The position numbers were made by a program, and so were the translations under genes. 54,293 nt of DNA from an uncultured Ferrovum sp. (GTDB taxonomy: Bacteria; Pseudomonadota; Gammaproteobacteria; Burkholderiales; Ferrovaceae), in NCBI GenBank assembly GCA_903893215.1, contig CAITLJ010000039.1, positions 1-54,293 of the forward strand, in the 5' to 3' direction. Numbering within the stretch: position 1 is the first letter of the stretch; every line of letters starts with the position of its first letter. This document shows, piece by piece, positions 10,285-18,863 of this stretch. Under the pieces are notes generated by a model. The model was not told the origin of the DNA. It searched no databases and saw only the letters and a program-made list of their open reading frames with translations.

Positions 10285-11799
10285 ATGGCAGGAGTGCAGG
10301 ACGTCTTGACTGATCTTTCCATGGTGGCCGCGGTGGACCTTGGGTCCAACAGCTTCCGGCTGCAAATCTCCCGTCTGGTGGATGGCCAGTTCTACTCCCT
10401 CGATGCATTGAAGGAGTCTGTGCGGCTGGGCGCCGGGTTGGGGCCTGACAAGCGGCTGGATGACGACTCCTGGGCGCGCGCGCTGCAGTGTCTGAGCCGG
10501 TTTGGTGAGCGTCTGCGCGGTTTTGCGCCTGGCAGCGTGCGGGCCGTCGGGACCAACACCCTGCGGGTGGCCAAGAATGCCCCTGTATTGCTGGCGCAGG
10601 CCGAAGCGGCGCTGGGTTTTCCGATCGAGATCATCGCCGGGCATGAGGAGGCGCGCCTGATTTATCTTGGGGTGTCGCACGCCCTGCCGCGCAGCAACGA
10701 GCGTCGTCTGGTCGTGGATATTGGCGGCGGCTCCACCGAGCTGATCATCGGCAACCGGTACAAACCCTTGCGGCTGGAAAGTCTTTACATGGGCTGCGTA
10801 AGCCATACCCGCCGCTTTTTCGAAGACGGCCGGATCACTGCCAAGGCATTTCGGTCAGCCGAACTTGCGGCTGCAACCGAATTGCAGACGATCCGTACCG
10901 AGTTTGATCCAGGCCAGTGGTCGCAGGCGATCGGCTCCTCGGGCACGGCGCGCGCGATTGCCGAGGTGATCGAACAGATGGGGGGGGCGACAGGCCAGAT
11001 CAGCCTGCAGGGGCTGGAGCACGTGCGCGAACTGGTGCTGAGCCAGGGCGAACTGCGCCGCCTCAACTTGCCCGGTTTACGTGAGGACCGCGTGCCGGTG
11101 TTTGCCGGCGGGCTCGCAATCATGGTGTCGGTATTCCGTGAACTGGGCATCACCGACATGGCGACCACCGACAGCGGACTGCGGGAGGGGGTGCTGTATG
11201 ACATGCTGGGGCGCTTCGAACACAAGGACGCCCGCGAGGCCACCGTGCGCCAGATGATGCGGCGCTACCATGTGGACCAGGCGCAGGCAGCGCGCGTGGA
11301 GTCCCTGGCCCTGCAGCTCTATGAGGAAGCCCTCGGCACCAGGGCGGACGATAGCGATCGGCAGCGTCTGGCATGGTCGGCCAGCCTGCACGAGGTGGGG
11401 CTGTCGATTGCGTACAGTGGCTACCACAAGCACACGGCATATATCGTGCAGAACGCCGACATGCCCGGGTTTTCCCGCAGCGAGCAGCAACAGCTCGGTC
11501 TGCTCCTGCTGGCCCAGCGCGGTGGCTTGGGAAAGCTGCTGTCGGTGGTGCGCAATCCCAAAGACTGGCTGCTAATCCTGTGCCTGCGGTTGGCCGTGTT
11601 GCTGCATCGCGGACGCGCCGACCTGCACCTGCCCCACCTGCGCATCCGGGCGCGCGAGCAGGAGTGGGTACTTGAGCTCAATGCCGAATGGTGTGCAGCC
11701 AACGCGTTGAGTCAGGCCAATCTCGAAGCGGAGCAGCAGGGCTGGGACGGCGGCCCGTTCCGGCTCCGGATCAAAAAGGTGCGCAGCACAGCGCGTTGA
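10285..11799 (+). CDS. ppx: Exopolyphosphatase, Ppx/GppA family
   Basis: Ppx releases phosphate from the ends of polyphosphate; GppA relatives also hydrolyse pppGpp. The ASKHA ATPase-like motifs are clear: AVDLGSNSFRLQI near residue 16 and VVDIGGGSTELIIG near 144, followed by a C-terminal HD-like helical region. At 504 residues it has the long form seen in E. coli Ppx (513). The start at 10285 has AGGA upstream; ATG at 10321 is an alternative that begins just before the first motif. It sits 48 bases after olsB on the same strand and upstream of pstS, opposite to ppk. Confidence 0.94.
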   Translation: MAGVQDVLTDLSMVAAVDLGSNSFRLQISRLVDGQFYSLDALKESVRLGAGLGPDKRLDDDSWARALQCLSRFGERLRGFAPGSVRAVGTNTLRVAKNAPVLLAQAEAALGFPIEIIAGHEEARLIYLGVSHALPRSNERRLVVDIGGGSTELIIGNRYKPLRLESLYMGCVSHTRRFFEDGRITAKAFRSAELAAATELQTIRTEFDPGQWSQAIGSSGTARAIAEVIEQMGGATGQISLQGLEHVRELVLSQGELRRLNLPGLREDRVPVFAGGLAIMVSVFRELGITDMATTDSGLREGVLYDMLGRFEHKDAREATVRQMMRRYHVDQAQAARVESLALQLYEEALGTRADDSDRQRLAWSASLHEVGLSIAYSGYHKHTAYIVQNADMPGFSRSEQQQLGLLLLAQRGGLGKLLSVVRNPKDWLLILCLRLAVLLHRGRADLHLPHLRIRAREQEWVLELNAEWCAANALSQANLEAEQQGWDGGPFRLRIKKVRSTAR

Positions 11800-11824
11800 A
11801 GCTGCGCCGTGATCCGGGGCGGGC

Positions 11825-11856
11825 TTGTCATCTTTCTGTCATAAAAAGTTGATACT
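11825..11856 (+). promoter_or_regulatory. Pho box and likely -10 of the pst operon
   Basis: TTGTCAT (11825-11831), four bases, then CTGTCAT (11836-11842) is an 11-bp direct repeat that matches the PhoB consensus at all but one position. GATACT at 11851-11856 is at the right distance for a PhoB-activated promoter, where the box replaces the -35. It lies about 90 bases before pstS. This predicts induction of pstSCAB by phosphate starvation through PhoB, which must be encoded elsewhere. Confidence 0.88.
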
Positions 11857-11928
11857 TTAAACACATCAAAGGCTTGCGTCAGCGCCTGCCACAGTAGAAG
11901 TTTCTGAGTCAATTCAACGGAGTGTCCC

Positions 11929-12972
11929 ATGCGCCTATCGCCCCGCAATTTCGTCCTGACCCTTGGCGCCGCAGTCGCCCTGCTTGCAGGCAGTGCCCAC
12001 GCCGGTGACATCACCGGTGCCGGTGCCACGTTTCCGTACCCGATTTACGCCAAGTGGTCCGAGGCCTACAAAGCCAAGACCGGCGTGGGCCTGAACTACC
12101 AGTCGATCGGAAGCGGTGGCGGCATCAAGCAGATCAAGGCCAAGACGGTTGATTTCGGTGCCTCCGACAAGCCGCTGACCCCTGAAGAGCTGGCCAAGGA
12201 CGGCCTGTTTCAGTTTCCTGCCATCGTTGGCGGCGTGGTGCCCACTGTCAACATCGAAGGCATCAAGCCGGGTCAGCTGAAGCTGTCCGGCGCCGTGCTG
12301 GCCGACATCTATTTGGGCAAGATCAAGAAGTGGAACGACCCGGCGATCATGGCGCTGAATGCCGGTCTGGCCCTGCCTGCCAAGGACATCGTGGTGGTGT
12401 CACGCTCGGACGGCTCGGGTACCACGTTCATCTTCACCAACTACCTGTCCAAGGTGAGTGCCGAGTGGAAGGCTTCGGTCGGCAATGACGCCTCGGTCAA
12501 GTGGCCTGCCGGCATCAGCAGCAAAGGCAACGAAGGCGTGGCCAGTTCGGTCAAGCAGCAACCGAATTCGATTGGCTACATCGAATACGCCTACGTGATC
12601 CAGAACAAGATGACCTTCGTGGCGCTGAAGAACAAGGACGGCCAGTTTGTCGAGCCGGATGACAAGAGCTTTGGCGCGGCCGCCGCAGGTGCCGACTGGA
12701 AGAACGCCCCGGGTTTTTACGAGATCCTCACCGACGAGCCGGGCAAGGGCAGCTGGCCGCTGACCGGTGCCTCGTTCATCCTGATGCACAAGGTGCAGGA
12801 CAAGCCGGAAGCCGGCAAGTCGGTGCTGGAATTCTTCAGCTGGGCCTACAAGAACGGCAGCAAGACGGCTCTGGAACTCGATTACATCCCGATTCCTGAG
12901 TCGGTCACCAAGCTGATCGAAAGCGAGTGGAAGACCACATTCAAGGACGCCGCTGGCAAGGCCGTGTACTGA
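11929..12972 (+). CDS. pstS: Phosphate ABC transporter, periplasmic binding protein PstS
   Basis: PstS captures phosphate in the periplasm for the PstCAB importer. A signal peptide is evident (MRLSPRNFVL, hydrophobic core, cleavage after AHA at about residue 25). The mature protein begins GDITGAGATFPYPIYAKW, typical of PstS. Phosphate-contact segments are visible: GSGGGIKQI near 63-71, DFGASDKPL near 77-85 and SDGSGTTFIFTNYL near 160-173. Length 347 matches E. coli (346). The Pho box lies directly upstream and two hairpins lie downstream, as expected for a binding protein made in excess over its membrane partners. Confidence 0.97.
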   Translation: MRLSPRNFVLTLGAAVALLAGSAHAGDITGAGATFPYPIYAKWSEAYKAKTGVGLNYQSIGSGGGIKQIKAKTVDFGASDKPLTPEELAKDGLFQFPAIVGGVVPTVNIEGIKPGQLKLSGAVLADIYLGKIKKWNDPAIMALNAGLALPAKDIVVVSRSDGSGTTFIFTNYLSKVSAEWKASVGNDASVKWPAGISSKGNEGVASSVKQQPNSIGYIEYAYVIQNKMTFVALKNKDGQFVEPDDKSFGAAAAGADWKNAPGFYEILTDEPGKGSWPLTGASFILMHKVQDKPEAGKSVLEFFSWAYKNGSKTALELDYIPIPESVTKLIESEWKTTFKDAAGKAVY

Positions 12973-12988
12973 GATATCGAGTGAACGG

Positions 12989-13055
12989 CCGGTGCCAGTC
13001 GGCACCGGTGCGCGCCCGAAGCACTGCTTTGACTGTGTTTCGGGCGTTGTAAATT
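12989..13055 (+). other. Two hairpins and a candidate promoter between pstS and pstC
   Basis: CCGGTGCC/GGCACCGG (12989-13008, 4-base loop) is a perfect 8-bp stem. CGCCCGAA/TTCGGGCG (13013-13046) is a second 8-bp stem with a long loop. No T tract follows, so they are more likely partial terminators or 3'-end protectors for pstS mRNA. TTGACT (13029-13034), 15 bases, then TAAATT (13050-13055) could be a secondary promoter for pstCAB; this part is weak. Confidence 0.5.
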
Positions 13056-13112
13056 AAACAGGTGCGGTACCATGGCGCGCCTGATGCGCACCTGCATCCC
13101 TCAGGAAGTTTC

Positions 13113-14105
13113 ATGAACTCAGCCAGTTCTCCATCCGTGGCGGAACCCGTCCGTCCGGATCTGCGCAAACGCAGCGCCGGTGCCTTGGCCGATCAGCTGT
13201 TTGCCTTCACCACCAAGTTTTTTGCCTTTCTGGTGTTCGCGCTGCTGCTCGCAATCCTGGCCTCGCTGGTCATCGGTTCCTGGCCTGCCCTGCAGAAATT
13301 TGGCCTTGCGTTCATTTACACTTCGGAGTGGGATCCGGTGGCGGGCGAGTTCGGCGCACTGGTGCCGATCTACGGCACCCTGGTCAGTTCGCTGATTGCC
13401 ATGGTGATTGCCATTCCGGTCAGCTTCGGCATCGCGATGTTCCTGACCGAAATGGCGCCAGCCTGGCTGAAGCGGCCGCTAGGCACGGCCATCGAACTGC
13501 TGGCGGCGATTCCCAGCATCATTTATGGCATGTGGGGCCTGTTCGTGTTCGTGCCGATCTTTTCGCAGTACGTGCAGCCGTTCCTGATTGACACGCTGGG
13601 GGAAGTGCCCGGCATTGGTTTCCTGTTTGCCGGCCCCCCGATGGGGATCGGCATGCTGACCGCCGGCGTTATCCTTGCGATCATGGTGATTCCCTTCATC
13701 ACCGCCGTGATGCGCGACGTGTTCGAACTGGTTCCGGTGATGCTGAAGGAATCCGCTTACGGCCTGGGCTTCACCACCTGGGAAGTGGTCTGGAATGTGG
13801 TGCTGCCATACACCCGCGCCGGCGTGGTCGGCGGCGTGATGCTGGGCCTGGGGCGCGCGCTGGGTGAAACCATGGCGGTTACCTTCGTGATCGGCAACAC
13901 GCATCGCCTGTCCATGTCCCTGCTGGCACCCGGCACCAGCATCGCCTCCGCGCTGGCCAACGAATTCACCGAGGCAGTGGAAGATATCTACACCTCTTCG
14001 CTGATCGAACTTGGCCTGCTGCTGTTCCTGATCACCACCATCGTTCTGGCCTGCGCAAAGCTGATGCTGATGCGCCTGAGCCGGTCCGAAGGCACCAAGA
14101 GCTGA
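13113..14105 (+). CDS. pstC: Phosphate ABC transporter permease PstC
   Basis: PstC is one of two membrane subunits forming the phosphate channel. The 330-residue protein starts at 13113, chosen because CAGGAAG lies 5-11 bases upstream and the upstream in-frame extension is unlike the family. After a basic N-terminus come about six membrane helices, starting near residue 35. The binding-protein-dependent transport (EAA) loop is [19 protein letters not shown], followed by [17 protein letters not shown], both typical of PstC. pstA follows after 12 bases. Confidence 0.96.
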   Translation: MNSASSPSVAEPVRPDLRKRSAGALADQLFAFTTKFFAFLVFALLLAILASLVIGSWPALQKFGLAFIYTSEWDPVAGEFGALVPIYGTLVSSLIAMVIAIPVSFGIAMFLTEMAPAWLKRPLGTAIELLAAIPSIIYGMWGLFVFVPIFSQYVQPFLIDTLGEVPGIGFLFAGPPMGIGMLTAGVILAIMVIPFITAVMRDVFELVPVMLKESAYGLGFTTWEVVWNVVLPYTRAGVVGGVMLGLGRALGETMAVTFVIGNTHRLSMSLLAPGTSIASALANEFTEAVEDIYTSSLIELGLLLFLITTIVLACAKLMLMRLSRSEGTKS

Positions 14106-14117
14106 GCGGGGTCCGAC

Positions 14118-14969
14118 ATGCAAGACTTTGCCACCACCCCCCTGTTCCGTCGCCGCAAGTCGGTCAACAAGATCGCGCTGGCCTTGTCCGCTGCCGCCAT
14201 GGCTTTTGGGCTGTTCTGGCTGGGCTGGATCCTGATCACGCTGCTGCGTGAGGGATTTTCGGCGCTTGATCTGGCCTTGTTTACCAAGAGTACGCCTGCC
14301 CCCGGCAGCGACGGTGGTCTGCTCAATGCCATCGTCGGCAGCCTGATGATGGCGGGGATGGGTACGCTGATTGGCACGCCGGTGGGCATCCTGGCTGGCA
14401 CCTATCTGGCCGAATATGGCCAGCGCGGCTGGCTGGCACCGGCTACCCGATTCATCAACGACATCCTGTTGTCAGCACCTTCGATCGTGGTCGGCCTGTT
14501 CATCTACACCACGGTGGTGGCGCACATGCATCATTTTTCCGGGCTTGCGGGGGGGCTTGCCCTGTCGCTGATCGTGATCCCGGTGGTGGTGCGCACTACC
14601 GACGACATGCTGCGTCTGGTACCGCAGGGATTGCGCGAGGCCGCGATCGGACTGGGTGCGCCGAAGTGGAAGATGATCGCGCAGGTGTCGTACCGGGCAT
14701 CCAGCGCTGGAATTGCCACCGGGGTGCTGCTTGCGGTGGCGCGGGTGGCGGGCGAAACTGCCCCGCTGCTGTTCACCGCGCTCAACAACCAGTACCTGAA
14801 ATTCAACCCGAACGAGCCGATGGCGAACCTGCCGGTGGTGATCTTCCAGTTCGCCATGAGTCCCTATGATGACTGGCATCGGCTGGCCTGGGGTGGTGCC
14901 ATCCTGATCACTGTGGGCGTGCTGGGGCTGAACATTGCAGCCCGCGTCATCTTCCGGAAAAAAGTATGA
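14118..14969 (+). CDS. pstA: Phosphate ABC transporter permease PstA
   Basis: PstA pairs with PstC in the inner membrane to translocate phosphate. The 283 residues contain about six hydrophobic segments; the first begins near residue 22. The family landmarks are [27 protein letters not shown] and an EAA loop near [19 protein letters not shown], followed by [20 protein letters not shown]. The ATG follows the pstC stop by 12 bases. The C-terminus overlaps a possible pstB start (ATGA), and a stronger pstB start lies 21 bases further on. Confidence 0.96.
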   Translation: MQDFATTPLFRRRKSVNKIALALSAAAMAFGLFWLGWILITLLREGFSALDLALFTKSTPAPGSDGGLLNAIVGSLMMAGMGTLIGTPVGILAGTYLAEYGQRGWLAPATRFINDILLSAPSIVVGLFIYTTVVAHMHHFSGLAGGLALSLIVIPVVVRTTDDMLRLVPQGLREAAIGLGAPKWKMIAQVSYRASSAGIATGVLLAVARVAGETAPLLFTALNNQYLKFNPNEPMANLPVVIFQFAMSPYDDWHRLAWGGAILITVGVLGLNIAARVIFRKKV

Positions 14970-14989
14970 AAGCTACCGAGGAATTCAGC

Positions 14990-15772
14990 ATGTCCAACCC
15001 ATCCACCATCGCTCCGGAAGATGTCCGCCTGGGCGTGCGCGGCCTGAATTTTTATTATGGCAAGTTCCACGCGATCAAGTCGGTCACGATGGACATCCGC
15101 AAGAACAACGTGACGGCATTTATCGGGCCCTCGGGCTGCGGCAAGAGCACCCTTCTGCGCACGTTCAACCGCCTGCACGAGCTTTACCCGGAAAACCGGA
15201 CCACGGGTCAGATCCTGCTAGACGGTGAGGACATACTGGACAAGCGGGTCGATGCTACTGCACTGCGCGCCCGTGTCGGCATGGTGTTCCAGAAGCCCAC
15301 CCCGTTTCCCATGTCGATTTATGACAATGTGGCGTTTGGTGTGCGATTGTACGAAAAGCTCACCCAGCGCGAGATGGACGAGCGTGTCGAATGGGCGTTG
15401 ACCAATGCCGCGCTGTGGAATGAAGTGAAGGACAAGCTGCACCAGAGCGGCAACGGTCTGTCGGGTGGCCAGCAACAGCGCCTGTGCATTGCCCGCTGCA
15501 TTGCGATCAAGCCCGAAGTGATTCTGATGGATGAGCCCTGCTCGGCGCTCGATCCGATCTCCACAGCGCGGATCGAGGAACTGGTGCACGAGATGAAGAA
15601 GGACTACACCGTGGTGATCGTGACCCACAACATGCAGCAGGCCGCCCGCGTGTCTGACTACACCGCGTATATGTATCTGGGCGAACTGATCGAGTTCGGT
15701 GTCACCGACAAGATCTTCACCAAACCGGTGCAGAAGGCCACTGAAGACTACATCACCGGCAAGTTCGGCTGA
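14990..15772 (+). CDS. pstB: Phosphate ABC transporter ATPase PstB
   Basis: PstB energises phosphate import. Walker A GPSGCGKS is at about 46-53, the ABC signature LSGGQQQR precedes Walker B VILMDEP, and the switch His is in [16 protein letters not shown]. The C-terminal LGELIEFG and EDYITGKFG are typical of PstB. The start at 14990 is preferred (GAGGAA seven bases upstream, 260 residues, E. coli 257). An ATG at 14966 overlapping the pstA stop would add eight residues. The usual next gene, phoU, is absent; a terminator and tpiA follow. Confidence 0.96.
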   Translation: MSNPSTIAPEDVRLGVRGLNFYYGKFHAIKSVTMDIRKNNVTAFIGPSGCGKSTLLRTFNRLHELYPENRTTGQILLDGEDILDKRVDATALRARVGMVFQKPTPFPMSIYDNVAFGVRLYEKLTQREMDERVEWALTNAALWNEVKDKLHQSGNGLSGGQQQRLCIARCIAIKPEVILMDEPCSALDPISTARIEELVHEMKKDYTVVIVTHNMQQAARVSDYTAYMYLGELIEFGVTDKIFTKPVQKATEDYITGKFG

Positions 15773-15802
15773 GCGTGGCGCGCCGGTCCGGCGCGCTGCT
15801 GC

Positions 15803-15844
15803 AAGAGGGGGCAGATGCCACGCGGCGCTTGCCCTCTTTTTTTT
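15803..15844 (+). terminator. Rho-independent terminator after pstB
   Basis: AAGAGGGGGCA (15803-15813) pairs with TGCCCTCTT (15830-15838) with one bulged G, followed by a run of Ts to 15844. This ends the pst transcription unit and separates it from tpiA. Confidence 0.85.
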
Positions 15845-15864
15845 GGATGCTGTACTGCACGAAT

Positions 15865-15892
15865 TTGTCTGGATTGCCCGGCCTGTGATAAA
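15865..15892 (+). promoter_or_regulatory. Candidate sigma-70 promoter of tpiA-secG
   Basis: TTGTCT (15865-15870), a 16-base spacer and GATAAA (15887-15892) with a TGn extension at 15884-15886 lie 45 bases before the tpiA ATG and just after the pst terminator. Each hexamer matches four of six consensus bases, so this is only a candidate. Confidence 0.45.
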
Positions 15893-15936
15893 AACCGGCT
15901 GGGTTTCAGATGGGTTACATCGCGCTTGGGAGCGGC

Positions 15937-16698
15937 ATGAACGGAAAACTGGTGATCGGCAACTGGAAGATGAACGGCACCCTGGCGTCCAATGCGCCGT
16001 TGCTGGCTGCGCTGGCAGCTGGCTGGCGCTCCAGCCCGCAAACCGAGTTGGTGGTGTGCCCGCCGGCCGCCTACCTGGGGCAGGCGCGCCTCGCGCTGCA
16101 GGCCTCTGCCGTGAGCTGGGGGGCGCAGGACGTTTCCGATCAGGCTGCTGGCGCCTTCACCGGCGAACTTGGCGCTGCCATGCTGCGCGACATGGGATGC
16201 CGCTACGTGCTGGTCGGTCACTCCGAGCGACGCACCCGGCTGGGCGAAACTGACCAGATGGTCGCGGCCAAAGCTCGCGCTGCGCTCAGTGGCGGGCTGC
16301 GCGCCGTGGTCTGCATGGGCGAAACCGAGAAGCAGCGCGCGGCGGGGCAGGCCCTGACTGTGCTGCGTCACCAGTTGCAGGTGGTGCTGGCCGCGCTGCC
16401 GCGCACGGCCATCGACCATTTCGTGATTGCCTACGAGCCGCTCTGGGCGATCGGTACCGGTGCCCACGCCAGTGCCGATATCGCGCAGCAGGTGCATAGC
16501 GCCCTGCGCGCCGCGCTGGTCGAGGCGCTTGGCGCAGCCGGGACCGGGGTGCGTATCCTGTACGGGGGTAGCGTGAAAGCGTCGAATGCGGCAGAATATG
16601 CGGCCCAGCGGGACGTCGACGGCGTATTGGTCGGAGGCGCGTCCCTGCAGGCCGCGGAATTTCTGGAGATCGGTGCAGCCTTCCTGCCCATCCGGTAA
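15937..16698 (+). CDS. tpiA: Triosephosphate isomerase
   Basis: TpiA interconverts dihydroxyacetone phosphate and glyceraldehyde-3-phosphate in glycolysis. The catalytic residues are in place: K11 in GNWKMNG, H95 in LVGHSERR and E167 in AYEPLWAIGTG. ILYGGSVKASNAAE and DGVLVGGASL form the phosphate-binding end of the barrel. Length 253 is normal. The ATG at 15937 is preferred over one at 15910 because it starts right at the first strand and follows GGGAG. secG begins 25 bases downstream, a common betaproteobacterial pairing. Confidence 0.97.
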   Translation: MNGKLVIGNWKMNGTLASNAPLLAALAAGWRSSPQTELVVCPPAAYLGQARLALQASAVSWGAQDVSDQAAGAFTGELGAAMLRDMGCRYVLVGHSERRTRLGETDQMVAAKARAALSGGLRAVVCMGETEKQRAAGQALTVLRHQLQVVLAALPRTAIDHFVIAYEPLWAIGTGAHASADIAQQVHSALRAALVEALGAAGTGVRILYGGSVKASNAAEYAAQRDVDGVLVGGASLQAAEFLEIGAAFLPIR

Positions 16699-16723
16699 AT
16701 CGCGCTCAACAAGGTTGAATCCG

Positions 16724-17098
16724 ATGTTTGAATCAATTGTCTGGCTGGTGCATGTGCTCGCAGCCGCAGGAGTGATCGGCCTGGTATTGCTGCAACACGG
16801 CAAAGGCGCCGACGTGGGCGCTGCCTTCGGGAGTGGTTCGGCCGGAAGCCTGTTTGGCTCGAGCGGCGCGGCCAACTTCCTGAGCCGCAGCACCGCCGTG
16901 CTGGCCGCGGTGTTCTTCCTGACCAGTCTGACGCTGACCTGGATTGGCGGTCATCGCACCCACGCCGCCAGCGTGATGCAGAAAGCCGGGGTGCTGGCGC
17001 CCGAAGCTGCGCCGTCCGCGGCACTGCCTCCCGTGGCGCCGGTGCCTGCAGCGCCCCCGGCACCGGTCAGTGGACAAGCACAAGGCCCCGCCAAGTAA
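16724..17098 (+). CDS. secG: Preprotein translocase subunit SecG
   Basis: SecG is the small accessory subunit of the SecYEG channel. The 124-residue protein has two membrane helices (about 3-22 and 52-72) separated by the conserved loop LLQHGKGADVGAAFGSGSAG, followed by FGSSGAANFLSRSTA. The C-terminal 45 residues are Ala- and Pro-rich low complexity, common in betaproteobacterial SecG. The ATG at 16724 begins right at the first helix. tRNA-Leu follows 51 bases downstream. Confidence 0.96.
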   Translation: MFESIVWLVHVLAAAGVIGLVLLQHGKGADVGAAFGSGSAGSLFGSSGAANFLSRSTAVLAAVFFLTSLTLTWIGGHRTHAASVMQKAGVLAPEAAPSAALPPVAPVPAAPPAPVSGQAQGPAK

Positions 17099-17149
17099 TT
17101 AAAAGTTTTAAGCGGCCGTTTCCTGTGGGAAACTGTCGCGATGCAACAT

Positions 17150-17234
17150 GCCGCTGTGGTGAAATTGGTAGACACGCCGTCTTGAGGGGGCGGTGGCGAA
17201 AGCCGTAGCAGTTCGAGTCTGCTCAGCGGCACCA
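17150..17234 (+). tRNA. tRNA-Leu (anticodon GAG)
   Basis: Acceptor stem GCCGCTG pairs with CAGCGGC (17224-17230), with discriminator A and encoded CCA at 17232-17234. The anticodon loop is TTGAGGG inside a 5-bp stem, giving GAG (reads CUU and CUC). A long variable arm, as in all leucine tRNAs, precedes the GTTCGAGTC T-loop region. The tpiA-secG-tRNA-Leu-nuoA order is conserved in betaproteobacteria. Confidence 0.96.
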
Positions 17235-17240
17235 CTATTT

Positions 17241-17271
17241 GCCCTGCTTCGGGAGATCCCCGAGGCAGGGC
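17241..17271 (+). other. Strong hairpin between tRNA-Leu and nuoA
   Basis: GCCCTGC (17241-17247) pairs with GCAGGGC (17265-17271), continued by an inner TCGGG/CCCGA stem around AGAT. It lies seven bases after the tRNA. No T tract follows. It may guide 3' processing of the tRNA or form the 5' end of the nuo leader. The rest of the 138-bp gap shows nothing clear apart from the nuoA ribosome-binding site (GAGGAA). Confidence 0.5.
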
Positions 17272-17372
17272 GCAAAAGACAACCCTGGCGACCCAGCCTT
17301 CAAGGCGGGCGCACCCGAGGAGCAGGTACCCTGCACCCCAGGTCCGGTACGACCGGCTAGAGGAAACGAGCC

Positions 17373-17729
17373 ATGCTGCAAAACTACTTCCCGGTGCTTT
17401 TGTTCATCCTCGTAGGCATAGCGGTGGGCGTCGGTCCCATCCTGATCGGTCGACTAGTTGGTCCGCATCGTCCGGATGCCGAAAAAAATTCCCCTTACGA
17501 GTGCGGCTTCGAAGCTTTTGAAGACGCGCGCATGAAATTCGACGTGCGCTATTACCTCGTTGCCATCCTGTTCATCCTGTTTGATCTCGAAATCGCATTC
17601 CTCTTCCCTTGGGCGGTGGTGCTGCGCGAGATCGGCCTGCCCGGTTTTTTTGCAATGCTTGTGTTCCTTGGCATCCTGGTGGTCGGCTTCATCTATGAAT
17701 GGATGAAGGGCGCCCTCGAATGGGAGTGA
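17373..17729 (+). CDS. nuoA: NADH-quinone oxidoreductase subunit A
   Basis: NuoA is a small membrane subunit at the junction of the peripheral and membrane arms of complex I. At 118 residues it shows three hydrophobic helices and the family motif [20 protein letters not shown] near 40-59, whose conserved Cys lies in the flexible loop near the quinone site. [12 protein letters not shown] in helix 2 is diagnostic. GAGGAA precedes the ATG. First gene of the nuo operon, 37 bases before nuoB. Confidence 0.97.
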   Translation: MLQNYFPVLLFILVGIAVGVGPILIGRLVGPHRPDAEKNSPYECGFEAFEDARMKFDVRYYLVAILFILFDLEIAFLFPWAVVLREIGLPGFFAMLVFLGILVVGFIYEWMKGALEWE

Positions 17730-17766
17730 GGTAACACCGGCTGCGCGTTCGCTTACTGGAGTCTGT

Positions 17767-18249
17767 ATGGCTATCGAAGGCGTAATGAGCGAGGGCTTCG
17801 TCACCGCGAAGCTTGATACCGTGATCAACTGGACCCGCACTGGGTCGCTGTGGCCCATGACCTTCGGTCTGGCCTGCTGTGCTGTGGAAATGATGCAGGC
17901 GGGCGCGGCGCGCTACGATCTGGACCGGTTCGGCATTGTGTTCCGGCCCAGTCCGCGCCAGTCCGATCTGATGATCGTGGCCGGCACCCTGTGCAACAAG
18001 ATGGCCCCGGCCCTGCGCAAGGTGTACGACCAGATGGCGGAACCGCGTTGGGTGATCTCGATGGGCAGTTGTGCCAATGGCGGCGGCTACTACCACTACT
18101 CCTATTCGGTGGTGCGCGGTTGTGACCGCATCGTGCCGGTCGATGTGTACGTGCCGGGTTGCCCGCCCACCGCCGAGGCGCTGCTTTACGGCATCATCCA
18201 GCTGCAGAAAAAGATCCGCCGCACCAATACCATCGCCCGGGCGGCCTGA
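17767..18249 (+). CDS. nuoB: NADH-quinone oxidoreductase subunit B
   Basis: NuoB carries the N2 4Fe-4S cluster that passes electrons to quinone. The four ligands are visible: tandem C37-C38 in [12 protein letters not shown]102 in [11 protein letters not shown] and C132 in VPGCPP. The 160 residues match the usual short bacterial form. The stop is two bases before the nuoC start. Confidence 0.98.
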   Translation: MAIEGVMSEGFVTAKLDTVINWTRTGSLWPMTFGLACCAVEMMQAGAARYDLDRFGIVFRPSPRQSDLMIVAGTLCNKMAPALRKVYDQMAEPRWVISMGSCANGGGYYHYSYSVVRGCDRIVPVDVYVPGCPPTAEALLYGIIQLQKKIRRTNTIARAA

Positions 18250-18251
18250 TC

Positions 18252-18854
18252 ATGGCCAGTTTCAGCGAACGTCTCCTCGCCACGCTGGGCGAGGCGCTGC
18301 CGGCTGCCGTTGTTGAGGTCAGCACGGCACTCGGTGAGCATAGCCTCAAGGTCACGGCCGACCATTGGGTGGCGGTGTGTACCTTGCTGCGCGACCATGC
18401 CGACCTGCACTTCGAGCAGTTGATCGACCTGTGCTCGATCGACTGGTCCGAGTACGCGGACGTGGGCCGCGACGGACCGCGCTATGGGGTGGTGGTGCAA
18501 CTGTTGTCGGTACGCCATAACCGCCGGCTGCGCGTTCATGTGCCCTGTCCGGACGACGATTATCCGATGGTAGCGTCGCTGGTGTCGGTATGGCCGAATG
18601 CCAACTGGTACGAGCGTGAAGCGTTCGACCTGATGGGCACCGTGTTTGCCGGGCATCCTGACCTGCGACGCCTGTTGACTGACTATGGCTTTGTCGGTCA
18701 TCCCTTCCGCAAGGACTTCCCGATCTCCGGTCATGTGGAAATGCGCTACGACCCCGAGCAGCAGCGCGTGATCTATCAGCCGGTCAGCATCGAGCCCCGC
18801 AACAACGTGCCGCGTATCGTGCGTGAATCGCACTACGGCGACACCGGAGACTAA
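18252..18854 (+). CDS. nuoC: NADH-quinone oxidoreductase subunit C
   Basis: NuoC is a soluble peripheral-arm subunit that packs against NuoD. The 200 residues include the family signature [26 protein letters not shown] followed by GHPFRKDFP (described here as adjoining motifs near 116-160). It is a separate gene and not the NuoCD fusion of enteric bacteria. The start at 18252 follows nuoB by two bases; the longer frame upstream lies within nuoB and is ignored. Confidence 0.97.
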   Translation: MASFSERLLATLGEALPAAVVEVSTALGEHSLKVTADHWVAVCTLLRDHADLHFEQLIDLCSIDWSEYADVGRDGPRYGVVVQLLSVRHNRRLRVHVPCPDDDYPMVASLVSVWPNANWYEREAFDLMGTVFAGHPDLRRLLTDYGFVGHPFRKDFPISGHVEMRYDPEQQRVIYQPVSIEPRNNVPRIVRESHYGDTGD

Positions 18855-18863
18855 AGGTCGGTC

